NCBI RefSeq assembly: GCF_018500185.1
Contig: NZ_JAHBGI010000010.1
Location: 93,402-157,401 of the forward strand
DNA length: 64,000 nt
Source of the DNA: Litoribacter ruber
GTDB taxonomy: Bacteria > Bacteroidota > Bacteroidia > Cytophagales > Cyclobacteriaceae
Reading direction: 5' to 3'
The position numbers and the translations under genes were made by a program. Shown here piece by piece: positions 52,172-60,972 of this stretch. Each line of letters begins with the position of its first letter. The first letter of the stretch is position 1. The notes under the pieces are model-generated. The model saw only the letters and a program-made list of their open reading frames with translations, made no database searches and had not been told where the DNA came from.

Positions 52172-53254
52172 TTAAGGCATCTCAGCCGCCATGATGGCTT
52201 GGATTTCTGCCTGGTTCAGGTATCTGCTGAACAATCTCAGTTCGTCAAACAAACTGGCATCACCCAAGTGACCCCACTCGGTAAATCGCGGCGCACCCGA
52301 TCCCACCGTCATGATATCACTGCCTGTCCAATCTATACCTGGGAAGTCGCCTTGGCTGACTACCTCGCCATTGATGTAAACAGCCGCTTGGGATTGGGAG
52401 ATAGTAATGGCCACGTGAACCCATTCGTTGGCGCTTGGATCCACATCAGCAGCCTCACCGCCGTCAAACCAGTTGTCAGCTTCACCGTTACCTACGTTCA
52501 GTTTGATTCTCTGCATTGGTCCAGCAGCCTCTCTGAATAGCCTGAATCCACCGGTTCTGTTATTCTGATTGTCAGGATTGTCTTCATCCGGAGGAGCGAT
52601 GGTCAATAATCCCGCTCTATCTGGGTCACCGTTTACATGGTACCAGAAGACTGCGGAGAATTCATCCTGCAGCAATCCATCAGTGGGATATACCAGGTGG
52701 GCGTTTGCAGCACCTCTATAGGCCCTGTTCATGATGCCATCCCCAAATCCAGGGTTGCCGGTTACTTCAGGGGTTTGGGTAGATACCAAGTCCATAAAAT
52801 CCCCGTCAAAAGGAGCATAGAAAGTCTCACCGTCGTAAACTGGAGTATATGGCTCGATTTTCTCGAAATTGACCGTCTCAGTTGTAGTTTTTCCCGAAAG
52901 GTCAGTCGCTGTAATGGTCAGCTCATGAGCGCCATTGCCCAATTCCTCATAGCGGTGTGTTTTGATCACCCTTCTGAAATCCAAAAAATCAGAATACGTG
53001 GCAATCTCACTGCCGTTGAGCTCCAATCGAATCGTTTCAACCTCAATGTCATCTGTTACTTCAAATGAAATATCCAGAGGGGTCACATCCTCCGTAACCC
53101 GGATTTGAGTGCCTTCAGTGGGGAAATTGATAACTACTTCTGGTGGCTCGGTGTCCACGCCCGGTGACACGGGCACTATATCATCGATATAGCTTTCGTC
53201 GCAGCCTGCCAGTAGCCAAACCAGGGCAAGTGTCCAAATTTTATACTTTTTCAT
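52172..53254 (-). CDS. LamG/concanavalin-like surface lipoprotein (putative glycan-binding, SusE position)
   Basis: About 360 residues. Lipobox LLAGC, an N-terminal Ig-like domain (TEPPEVVINFPTEGTQI to TETVNFEK), then a LamG/ConA-like jelly roll (from about 140) with TFYAPFDGDFMDL, FSAVFWYHVNGD, EWVHVAITISQSQAAVYINGE and DASLFDELRLFSRYLNQAEI: the classical laminin-G_3 pattern. Position directly after susD is where surface glycan-binding proteins are encoded. No catalytic residues recognised. Confidence 0.82.
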   Translation of the reverse strand: MKKYKIWTLALVWLLAGCDESYIDDIVPVSPGVDTEPPEVVINFPTEGTQIRVTEDVTPLDISFEVTDDIEVETIRLELNGSEIATYSDFLDFRRVIKTHRYEELGNGAHELTITATDLSGKTTTETVNFEKIEPYTPVYDGETFYAPFDGDFMDLVSTQTPEVTGNPGFGDGIMNRAYRGAANAHLVYPTDGLLQDEFSAVFWYHVNGDPDRAGLLTIAPPDEDNPDNQNNRTGGFRLFREAAGPMQRIKLNVGNGEADNWFDGGEAADVDPSANEWVHVAITISQSQAAVYINGEVVSQGDFPGIDWTGSDIMTVGSGAPRFTEWGHLGDASLFDELRLFSRYLNQAEIQAIMAAEMP

Positions 53255-53275
53255 AACCAAATATTTTAAATATTA

Positions 53276-54814
53276 TTAATTAGTCCCGATTTGAGGCAAA
53301 ATGGTAGTCTGCTCCAATGGATAGGGAAGGAATCTATGATTGGCAATATTGAAGTTTCTGCCCCCAAAACTGAGTTCGTTTTCAATGCCATATCGCATCA
53401 AATCATAAAACCTGATGCCTAGCTCCATACCGAATTCAGCGTATTTCTCATTGAGCACATCCTCAAGTGCCACACCGGCCAAGGGCTCCAAACCTGCGCG
53501 TGCCCTCACTGTATTGACAGCTTCATCTGCTGACAATGGACCAGCAGCGCCACCGTTCACCACTGCTTCGGCATGCATAAGCAGAATTTCTGCATAACGG
53601 ATCACGGTAAAGTTATTATTGGTACCATAGCCAAACCGGCCCTCAGTCAGCTGGGTGGAAGGCAAATAGTGCTTTCCGCTCAGGAAATTGTACCTAGGGT
53701 GGTTGTTAAACTGATCCCCATCTGGCGTGATATTGGAAACCCAGTCGGGAAGGTTTTCGTAACCTGGCTCAGACTGAACCTCTGCGATGCCGTCAGGAGT
53801 AAACAATACCGTGGTTACCAACCTGGTCTGCTCACCGCGGTCAAGCATGAATCGCACATACTTGGCTGTAGGGGCGTAGAATCCCCAGCCGTTGGAGGCA
53901 CCCGCTACCGCAGGGGTCCATGAGGCAGGACCATAAGTTTCAAATGGGTACTGCGTCAAGGTACCTGTGCTGGTTCCGAAATCTGAGTATTGGAATTCCA
54001 GAACATTTTCACGATTGAGTTTGCCAGGAACTTTGAAGAGCTGGTAGTAATCAGCTTCCAGTGCATAATTTCCGCTGCTAATAATCTCCCCGGTAGCTTC
54101 TGTTACTGCCGCCCAGTTATTCAGTTCTAGATTGGCCATAGCTTTCACCGCCAAGGCAGCCCCACGGGTGATTCCGCCCCTTACATCGGAGCGCTCACTT
54201 GGGTGAACATTTGGAAGGGCAGGCAATGCCTCATCCATCAAAGCGGATACGTACTGCATTACTTCCTCAAAGGTGGACACTTCCACGTTGTAAAGCTCTG
54301 CTGGTTGGGAAGATGTAGGAATAAGGATGCTTCCCCACAACTTGGCCAACTGGATCAGTTCAAGTCCCTGCATTACCTTGATTTCAGCTATATACTGTTC
54401 TGCATTTGCAGCATTGGCTCCGGCTTCCTGATAAAGTCTGATCTCTTCCATAGCTCCATGCCAATAGATTAGATCCGAGTAAAGATTCAGCCAAACAGAA
54501 TTGTACATCCAGAAATTTCTGTCATATCTGAATAGGTCCGTTTCGGTCAAAGGGACTTGGTCACCTGCTGCAGTGACATCATCTCCTCTGACTCCAATGA
54601 GCGTGTGGGTTTCCCATTGGGATCTATATAATTCACCATATGCCCCATAGAGCATTTGGATCATGTTACTGGATTGGGAGTAATCCGTTTCATCAGCAAT
54701 GATGGCATTTTCCAATGGCTCATCTAGTAGTCCGGTACACGAGGTAGGTATTGCCGTTACCGTAAATACCGCTAAGACCACCGCGCCTATATTTTTATAA
54801 ATTGATTTTTTCAT
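53276..54814 (-). CDS. susD: SusD/RagB family nutrient-binding lipoprotein
   Basis: 512 residues, lipobox PTSC, SusD landmarks: CTGLLDEPLENAIIADETDY, tetratricopeptide-like helical N-terminus (AEQYIAEIKVMQGLELIQLAKLWG), VKAMANLELNNW, RYNFLSGKHYLPS and FTVIRYAEILLMHAEAV (typical RyAEvLLm(y)AEA), ending in RFLPYPLEQ. Forms the lid of the SusC transporter and binds oligosaccharide at the cell surface. Downstream of susC by 18 bases. Confidence 0.96.
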   Translation of the reverse strand: MKKSIYKNIGAVVLAVFTVTAIPTSCTGLLDEPLENAIIADETDYSQSSNMIQMLYGAYGELYRSQWETHTLIGVRGDDVTAAGDQVPLTETDLFRYDRNFWMYNSVWLNLYSDLIYWHGAMEEIRLYQEAGANAANAEQYIAEIKVMQGLELIQLAKLWGSILIPTSSQPAELYNVEVSTFEEVMQYVSALMDEALPALPNVHPSERSDVRGGITRGAALAVKAMANLELNNWAAVTEATGEIISSGNYALEADYYQLFKVPGKLNRENVLEFQYSDFGTSTGTLTQYPFETYGPASWTPAVAGASNGWGFYAPTAKYVRFMLDRGEQTRLVTTVLFTPDGIAEVQSEPGYENLPDWVSNITPDGDQFNNHPRYNFLSGKHYLPSTQLTEGRFGYGTNNNFTVIRYAEILLMHAEAVVNGGAAGPLSADEAVNTVRARAGLEPLAGVALEDVLNEKYAEFGMELGIRFYDLMRYGIENELSFGGRNFNIANHRFLPYPLEQTTILPQIGTN

Positions 54815-54832
54815 GACTTTCTTCGCTTTTAA

Positions 54833-57800
54833 TTAAAAGGTAACATTCAGACCCACTGTGTAAATAGCCGGGATAGGATAAACCTGTCTGTCTATACCAT
54901 CTGCTACTTCAGGGTTAAAACCATTATAATTGAAAACCGTCAATGGTCTTTCTGCAGTAAAAGTCACACGCGTTCTAGGCATGTTGGCCCCAAAGATGGT
55001 TCTGTCGGTGATGTTGTAGGCCAGTTGCACGTTCTGGATTCTGAAGAAAGAACCGTCTTCAATGAAATAACTGCTCATATTTTGGTTCCAGCCTCTTCTC
55101 AAACCGGATGCTGATGGATACCTGTCTGAAGTGCCTTCACCTCTCCACAGGTTGTTGATCAGCTCCGCATCAAGGTTGGTATCATTGGTAAAGATCAACT
55201 CACCACGCTTACGGTTGAGTATGCTGTGTCCCATTTGACTTTGAAGTAAAGAGGAGAACTCAAAATTGCCATATCTGAATCCGGCATTGATACCCCATGT
55301 CAGGGTAGGCAGGAATGAACCCAACACCATTCTGTCTTCATCATTGATAACGCCGTCCCCGTTCACATCCCTAAAGATCAGGTCGCCCGGTTGCAGGTTG
55401 ATGTCGTTAATGAAATCTTGTGTATACCCACTGTTGTTGATTTGCTCCTGGTTTTGGAACACACCATCTACCTGATAGCCATAGAAAGCCAAATAGGGAG
55501 AGCCTACAATGGATCGCTGTCTAAATTCTGCAGATCCCGCATCTAGAAACTCTGGGCCACCAAGGTCTCTCACCGTATTTTTAAGAGTAGATAAGTTACC
55601 GCCTATCCAATAGGAGAAATTGTCAGTAATTCTATCTTCCCAGTTTAGGGCAAGTTCCAAACCTTGGTTTCTGATTTCACCCACACTTCTTCTTTCAGTA
55701 GCCCTGAAAACAGGTGGGATGATGGAAACGGCCAGGTTTCTGGTGTCCCTGATGTAATAATCAGCTTCCAGTGAAAGTCTCTCTCTAAAGAATCTGGCAC
55801 TGATACCGAAGTTTTGCTCAACAGTTGTTTCCCATCTGTCGATGAGGTCAAACGTTGGATTTAGTCTTCGGCCGATGATTAATACATCATCAATGGCCAA
55901 GTTATTTTCCTGAATGGTAGGACGACCAACTGCTGGGTTGATGGCATCATTACCCAACTGTCCCCAAGAAGCTCTGAATTTCAAGAAATCAATTCCGGAA
56001 ACATTGAAGAAGTTTTCCTCAGACAAAACCCAACCTGCGCCGATGGTTGCAAAATTACCCCACTTGCGTTGGAATTTGTTGTTGCCATCTCTACGGATGG
56101 TACCATACAATAGGTATCGGTCATCATAGTTGTAGCTGACTCTTGCAAAATAGGATTGAAAAAACAGCCTTTCTCCATTGTCCCCCAAATCCTCATCCCC
56201 TATAACAAAATTGCTTGCATTAGCCAAATACCAGAAATGCTGGTTATTGAAGTTAGGGTTTGGATTCAAGCCTTCGCCTCTTGCAAAAAGACTTTCGAAA
56301 GTCTCACTTCTGAAGGATTGTCCCAACACAGCGGTAAACCTATGCTGCCCGAAATTCTCGTTATAGGTCAAGAAATTATCAAGAATCTGATCAAATCTGG
56401 TGAAGTGGTTACGAGAAAGGCCTGACTGAAATTCTGTAACTCCATCGTTTCTGGCAAAATTTACCACTCTGGTATTGATCTGCTCAATATTATAGTTATA
56501 AGCCGAACGGAAAGAGAGTTTTTCCGGAATCAACTGGATGTCACCATAAAAATTACCGGTGATTGTTCCAATGTTATTTCTGCTATCTCCAAAAAGGATA
56601 CTATTGTAGGGGTTTTGAGGAGAACGGTAACCCAATTGCTGCGCGTTTGCCAATGGACGTGGCACAGGGGAGGCCGCAGTATTCAAATCATCGTAGACAG
56701 GTAAAATGGGAACTGCATTGTAAGCTGTGAACCAAGCTCCGTCATCTGCATTGTGGCGGCGTGCGGTACTTACATTCAAATTGGCACCCACAGTAAGCCA
56801 ATCCTTTACATCTGTGTCAAATTTGGCTCTGAAGTTCAATCTGGTGTAATCATTCCTTCTGTCGTTCATCAGACCGTTTTGCTCAAAGTAGCTACCACCT
56901 ATTGAGTATCGGGTTTTGTCAGTTCCCCCGTTGAATGTCAAGGAATGGTTTTGAATGCTGGCCGGGCTCATGATTTCTGAATACCAATCCGTGTTCACAT
57001 TTGGCAAGCTGGGATCAATTCTGCTTCTTCCAAAACGCTGGATGGCATTGTTCAAAAAGCTGATATCCGCTGCACTTCCCGTTTCCTGCACATAGCCTGC
57101 ATATTGCTGGGCATTGGCCATTTGCAGAACATTTTGCGGGTTTTGAATACCTACATAACCATCGTAAACGATTTCCGGATCACGACCGTAATTGCCTGAT
57201 TTGGTTTCAATTAGTATCACCCCGTTTGCAGCCCTAACACCATAAATGGCCGCCGCAGAAGCATCCTTCAATACCGACATGGTTTCGATATCATTGGGGT
57301 TCAAAAAGTCGATGTTGTCCATAAACATACCATCCACCACATATAATGGGGCTGCACCGCCTTCAAAGGAACCAACACCTCTCACCCTTACGGTAGGGGA
57401 TTGGCCAGGTGCACCGCTACTGACAATCTGCACACCGGAAACCCGGCCCTGAAGAGACTGCATGGCGTTGGTGGAGGGGGTTTTGACGATATCTTCGGCT
57501 TTAACCCTTGCTATAGCGGATGTTCTGTCCTGCTCTCTCTGGGTGCCGTACCCGATCACGACCACCTCATCCAGGGCCGTTTCATCTTCTTCCATGTTCA
57601 CGTCGATGACATTAGAAGTGCCGACTACCCTGCGTTGAGGTTCAAATCCGATAAAGGAAAAAACCAATACCTGACCTTCTTCCGCTTCGATGCTGTAATT
57701 ACCATCGATATCCGTTACCGTACCACGGGTGGTGCCTTCCACCGTGATAGTTACCCCGGGGAGGGGCTCTCCAAGATTGTCCACCACGGTCCCCGTAATG

Positions 57801-57964
57801 GTTATGGGGTCTTGGGCTTCAATGCCGACGCCCATGGCATCTTTTTCATAATCCATACTCCCAAGCTTGGCTGAGTTTGCCCCAAAAGCCACATTCATGG
57901 CTATCAATTGAAGGGCAAAACCGCATGAAGAGTACTTCAACCACATTAATAGATTTTGTTTCAT
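54833..57964 (-). CDS. susC: SusC/RagA family TonB-linked outer-membrane transporter
   Basis: 1043 residues. N-terminal signal, a carboxypeptidase-regulatory-like beta domain (about 50-130, ITGTVVDNLGEPLPGVTITV), TonB-box/plug start DEVVVIGYGTQREQDRTSAI, plug domain with PTVRVRGVGSFEGGAAPLYVV, MSVLKDASAAAIYGVRAANG, then a 22-stranded barrel ending IYTVGLNVTF with the terminal Phe. Imports oligosaccharides with energy from TonB. First gene of the PUL main operon. The 194-bp leader (57965-58158) holds an inverted repeat TTCGGGT/ACCCGAA (58001-58007, 58033-58039) that may be regulatory. No consensus promoter was found. Confidence 0.97.
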   Translation of the reverse strand: MKQNLLMWLKYSSCGFALQLIAMNVAFGANSAKLGSMDYEKDAMGVGIEAQDPITITGTVVDNLGEPLPGVTITVEGTTRGTVTDIDGNYSIEAEEGQVLVFSFIGFEPQRRVVGTSNVIDVNMEEDETALDEVVVIGYGTQREQDRTSAIARVKAEDIVKTPSTNAMQSLQGRVSGVQIVSSGAPGQSPTVRVRGVGSFEGGAAPLYVVDGMFMDNIDFLNPNDIETMSVLKDASAAAIYGVRAANGVILIETKSGNYGRDPEIVYDGYVGIQNPQNVLQMANAQQYAGYVQETGSAADISFLNNAIQRFGRSRIDPSLPNVNTDWYSEIMSPASIQNHSLTFNGGTDKTRYSIGGSYFEQNGLMNDRRNDYTRLNFRAKFDTDVKDWLTVGANLNVSTARRHNADDGAWFTAYNAVPILPVYDDLNTAASPVPRPLANAQQLGYRSPQNPYNSILFGDSRNNIGTITGNFYGDIQLIPEKLSFRSAYNYNIEQINTRVVNFARNDGVTEFQSGLSRNHFTRFDQILDNFLTYNENFGQHRFTAVLGQSFRSETFESLFARGEGLNPNPNFNNQHFWYLANASNFVIGDEDLGDNGERLFFQSYFARVSYNYDDRYLLYGTIRRDGNNKFQRKWGNFATIGAGWVLSEENFFNVSGIDFLKFRASWGQLGNDAINPAVGRPTIQENNLAIDDVLIIGRRLNPTFDLIDRWETTVEQNFGISARFFRERLSLEADYYIRDTRNLAVSIIPPVFRATERRSVGEIRNQGLELALNWEDRITDNFSYWIGGNLSTLKNTVRDLGGPEFLDAGSAEFRQRSIVGSPYLAFYGYQVDGVFQNQEQINNSGYTQDFINDINLQPGDLIFRDVNGDGVINDEDRMVLGSFLPTLTWGINAGFRYGNFEFSSLLQSQMGHSILNRKRGELIFTNDTNLDAELINNLWRGEGTSDRYPSASGLRRGWNQNMSSYFIEDGSFFRIQNVQLAYNITDRTIFGANMPRTRVTFTAERPLTVFNYNGFNPEVADGIDRQVYPIPAIYTVGLNVTF

Positions 57965-58000
57965 AGTATTTTATTTACTAATAGTTGATTGATATAAAAA

Positions 58001-58039
58001 TTCGGGTACTTCTTCCCACGATTCTGACTACGACCCGAA
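58001..58039 (-). promoter_or_regulatory. Inverted repeat in the susC leader
   Basis: TTCGGGT (58001-58007) and ACCCGAA (58033-58039), 7-bp arms 25 bases apart, 37-75 bases upstream of the susC start. It could be an operator or mRNA hairpin. Short arms make chance occurrence possible. Confidence 0.3.
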
Positions 58040-58158
58040 AGTGCGGTATTTGGGAAAGGTTTAGGAACTGTTTAATTTGCTAATCATTTTCTTTTGGGTT
58101 TTGCTGTTTGGTTTTATAATAACATCTTTCGATTCACTTTAATCCTGATTTTCACAGG

Positions 58159-59775
58159 TTAATTGCCAGTTGATGAGGCTTTATATTTATCTTCAAATTC
58201 AAACCCCAGCTTCTTCAATCCTTCCTGAATTTCAGGTGCTGCCATGAACAGGTTCCAACCTAATCCCGATCGGTGGTTTTCAATCATGGCCACAATGGGG
58301 CCCTGGTCGATGGCCAAATATCTCTGCGGGTACCAGTTTTCCTCAGGGCTGAAGGCATCGTAAAAGCCATATCGCCCAAATACCTTTTCACCATAGTTGT
58401 AGTACATGTTTTTGATCACCTCCATGGATTCTTCCGGAGTGTAAGGGTAGCTTGAAAGGGCCGCGGTTGGGGTGATCACGCCTAGGTCACTACCTGGTTT
58501 GTGGGCTGAATAGCCATTCACGGAATAGCTGGCGGTAAGTCCCCATAGGTCTTCTCCATAGCCTTTGAAACCTTCAGGGTTTTCTACACACCATGCGCGG
58601 TTGATTAAGGTATGGTTTCTATTGTGCTTCCAGTAATCAGCATATTTGTCCTTCAGGCCTTTTGGATTCAATCCTATATATGAATAGTGAGCCCAAAACA
58701 AGGGTCCGCCCATTTCCTCGGCACCGTTATGCTTCAATTCCAGTTTGTAGCCAAATGGCTCCTGCTGCGTTTTGATGCCTCCATCCCTTGCCCAGCCCTT
58801 ATGGTAAGCATCAGCTGAAACTGAATGGGTAGGGGAGGATGCCGCCAATACGTAGGTGATCAAGGTTTCATCATATCCAAGAAGCGGGAAATTCATGTCC
58901 CAGCCATAATTTGGCGACCAATGCCAGAATAACACATCCTGTCCTCCTTGCGTATGCCAGTCCCACTCCATTTCTTCCCAAAGCTGGTCGATCTTGGAAG
59001 CCAACTGCTTGTCCTGAATCTGGCCTTCATTTTTGTAATATTCTCTTACTGCCAAAAGCCCCTGCATCAAAAAGGCTGATTCAACCAAATCTCCGCCATC
59101 ATCTTTTTGCCCAAAGGGTTTCACCTCCCCGGTTTCTCCATTCAGCCAATGTGGCCATATGCCGTGAAACCTGTCCGCTTTGGCCAAGAAATCCACAATT
59201 CTTTCAAACCTTTCTCGGCCCTGGTCCTTGGTTATCCAGCCTCTTTCGATCCCTGCCAAAAGAGCGAAAAGCCCGAACCCAGATCCTCCCGTGGTGATAA
59301 TGTGGGCATCATCCTGGGGATATTCCCCATCTATGTGGATACGCTCCCTTGCCAAACCGGAGTTAGGCTCGGCACCTTCCCAGAAGTATCGGAAAGTATA
59401 ATAGGACACCATTTCTAATAATTCCTCATCGGAAAAGTCCTTTGTTTTCACCTCTTTGGTGCCTATTGTCTCGGCTTGTTCTCCGGTGGTAAAGGCTTCC
59501 ACCTTGTAATGAAGGGAAAGATTGTTGCCCAAGTCATTGACAAAATCCATGTAAAGGGTGTCTTCGATTGTGGCTCTTTCGGAAAAACTTTCACCGTCAG
59601 AGCTTACCAGGATTCTGTACTGCACAGCATGGGGATGCTTTGGCCATTGCAATTCCACGTGCCTATCATATCCAGTGGCGAGCACGGGACTTTTATCATT
59701 GTTTTCCTCGCAGGTGAAGGCCATGCAGGGGATTAATAGAAATAAGAGTAGGTTAAGGGAATTGGGGTACTTCAT
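58159..59775 (-). CDS. PF10091 glucoamylase-like (GH144-type) enzyme, second paralogue
   Basis: 538 residues. A hydrophobic leader ends near AFTC, suggesting a lipoprotein. An FnIII-like domain follows (about 30-110, ATGYDRHVELQWPKHPHAVQY), then the PF10091 domain with FRYFWEGAEPNSGLARERI, TGGSGFGLFALLAGIERGWIT, WPHWLNGETGE, QDVLFWHWSP and LAIDQGPIVAMIENHRSG. By eye more than half of the catalytic-domain residues match the paralogue at 50144, but the accessory N-terminus is different (one FnIII instead of two SbsA-type domains). Three bases after the alpha/beta-hydrolase gene, so they form one unit upstream of susC. Confidence 0.88.
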   Translation of the reverse strand: MKYPNSLNLLLFLLIPCMAFTCEENNDKSPVLATGYDRHVELQWPKHPHAVQYRILVSSDGESFSERATIEDTLYMDFVNDLGNNLSLHYKVEAFTTGEQAETIGTKEVKTKDFSDEELLEMVSYYTFRYFWEGAEPNSGLARERIHIDGEYPQDDAHIITTGGSGFGLFALLAGIERGWITKDQGRERFERIVDFLAKADRFHGIWPHWLNGETGEVKPFGQKDDGGDLVESAFLMQGLLAVREYYKNEGQIQDKQLASKIDQLWEEMEWDWHTQGGQDVLFWHWSPNYGWDMNFPLLGYDETLITYVLAASSPTHSVSADAYHKGWARDGGIKTQQEPFGYKLELKHNGAEEMGGPLFWAHYSYIGLNPKGLKDKYADYWKHNRNHTLINRAWCVENPEGFKGYGEDLWGLTASYSVNGYSAHKPGSDLGVITPTAALSSYPYTPEESMEVIKNMYYNYGEKVFGRYGFYDAFSPEENWYPQRYLAIDQGPIVAMIENHRSGLGWNLFMAAPEIQEGLKKLGFEFEDKYKASSTGN

Positions 59776-59778
59776 AGG

Positions 59779-60588
59779 TTACTGTTGTTTTGATTTGGAA
59801 AATAACCAGGGCATGAGCTCTGGTATTTCAAAGGTGGGATCCCAAGCATTGTGGTTGGCATCCGCAAATTCTGTGTAGGTGACATCGGCATCCAGTTCCT
59901 GGAGCTTTTTATATATTCTCTGGCTCAGGATTACCGGCACCACATCGTCTTGGGCACCATGGGTAATCCATATACTGGTATTGCCCGCATAGTTTTCAGC
60001 AAGTTCCAGATTTCCGCCTCCGCAGATAGCGATGGCTGCTGCATATTTTTCAGGATATCTTCCTAGGGTTTCAAATGTGCCGAATCCTCCCATGGACAAG
60101 CCCATGATATAGACCCTGTCACTGTCAATATTTTCCTTTTTCATAAGCTCATCCACCAGTTCATTCACCAAGCTGAGCTGCTCGGAGGGTTTTGAGATGG
60201 ATTGGTCAAAATCCGGGTCCCCTTGGCCAAAAAGTTCATCACGGATGCTGATATCAATCCAGTATTTATCATCTGGGCATTGAGGGAAAACTACTATGGC
60301 AGGATGGTTTTTTCGGTTGTCCTCATTCAGAAACAAATCAGCGCCATGGGTAAGCTGCTTTTCATTATCATTCCCTCTTTCTCCAGCCCCATGTAAAAAT
60401 ACAACCAGAGGATATGCCTGAGACCCATCATAGCCTTCGGGGAGAAGAATGCGGTATCTCAGGCTGTCATTTGCTTGGTTGGTATAGACTTTTCTTTCAA
60501 ACATTTCCTTAGACTGACCTTGAATTTGAAAAACTACCAGCAGGTAAAGCGCTAGCATGCTGACCATTTTTGTTGCCTTTCTATTCAT
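59779..60588 (-). CDS. Exported alpha/beta-hydrolase (CE1/prolyl-oligopeptidase-like esterase)
   Basis: 269 residues from the ATG at 60588, with a signal peptide (ends QIQGQ). YPLVVFLHGAGERGNDNEKQL contains the oxyanion-hole HGAGERG, GLSMGGFGTFE the nucleophile Ser, THGAQDDVVP the acid, and FADANHNAWDP the His. This is the esterase-D/CE1-like group common in PULs, where members remove acyl or feruloyl groups. Here the substrate is unknown. An upstream extension to 60663 was rejected because a signal peptide begins at 60588. Preceded by a leader with a strong hairpin (60612-60667). Confidence 0.85.
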   Translation of the reverse strand: MNRKATKMVSMLALYLLVVFQIQGQSKEMFERKVYTNQANDSLRYRILLPEGYDGSQAYPLVVFLHGAGERGNDNEKQLTHGADLFLNEDNRKNHPAIVVFPQCPDDKYWIDISIRDELFGQGDPDFDQSISKPSEQLSLVNELVDELMKKENIDSDRVYIMGLSMGGFGTFETLGRYPEKYAAAIAICGGGNLELAENYAGNTSIWITHGAQDDVVPVILSQRIYKKLQELDADVTYTEFADANHNAWDPTFEIPELMPWLFSKSKQQ

Positions 60589-60972
60589 ATATGTAAAAAT
60601 TAAAGGTTCAGCTAATTGCCGGAGGCCACTGCAGCTCATCACTACAGGGCCAACATGGGGCAATTAGTCAGGTTAGGTTTGATAGGTAATATCTTGTAAT
60701 CTGAATATATTGTTTGGTTTCCTCGATTCTGATTTCAATCGTTTGCGTAGAATATTAATCCAGTTCAAAATTTAGGCGAAACACAAGAGAAGACATGAAA
60801 AAATCTGATTTAACTCAATAAAATGACTAGTTTTTGGGGATAAAATGACCTCCATTTTTCACTGTTTAATATCAGTGAAGAATCGCTATAATGAATATTT
60901 AAGAAGGGTTTTTAAAATATTTTCCTATTTGAGTACTAAGCTCGGGGAGGGTCCTGAAATAATTTAAAAAAA
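60589..60972. other. Intergenic region with structured leader, no gene
   Basis: No coding sequence was found. It contains the two-part hairpin at 60612-60667 just upstream of the esterase gene. The remaining 300 bases are AT-rich, lie downstream of the 7TMR gene (which ends at 60973), and hold no recognisable terminator or exact promoter match. Confidence 0.5.
60612..60667 (-). promoter_or_regulatory. Hairpin in the esterase-PF10091 leader
   Basis: Outer arms CTAATTGCC (60612-60620) and GGCAATTAG (60659-60667) pair perfectly. Inner GGCC (60624-60627) and GGCC (60648-60651) can pair inside. It lies 24-79 bases before the start codon, within the likely 5' leader, so an RNA switch, attenuator or protein operator is possible. 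No T-run follows. Confidence 0.45.
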
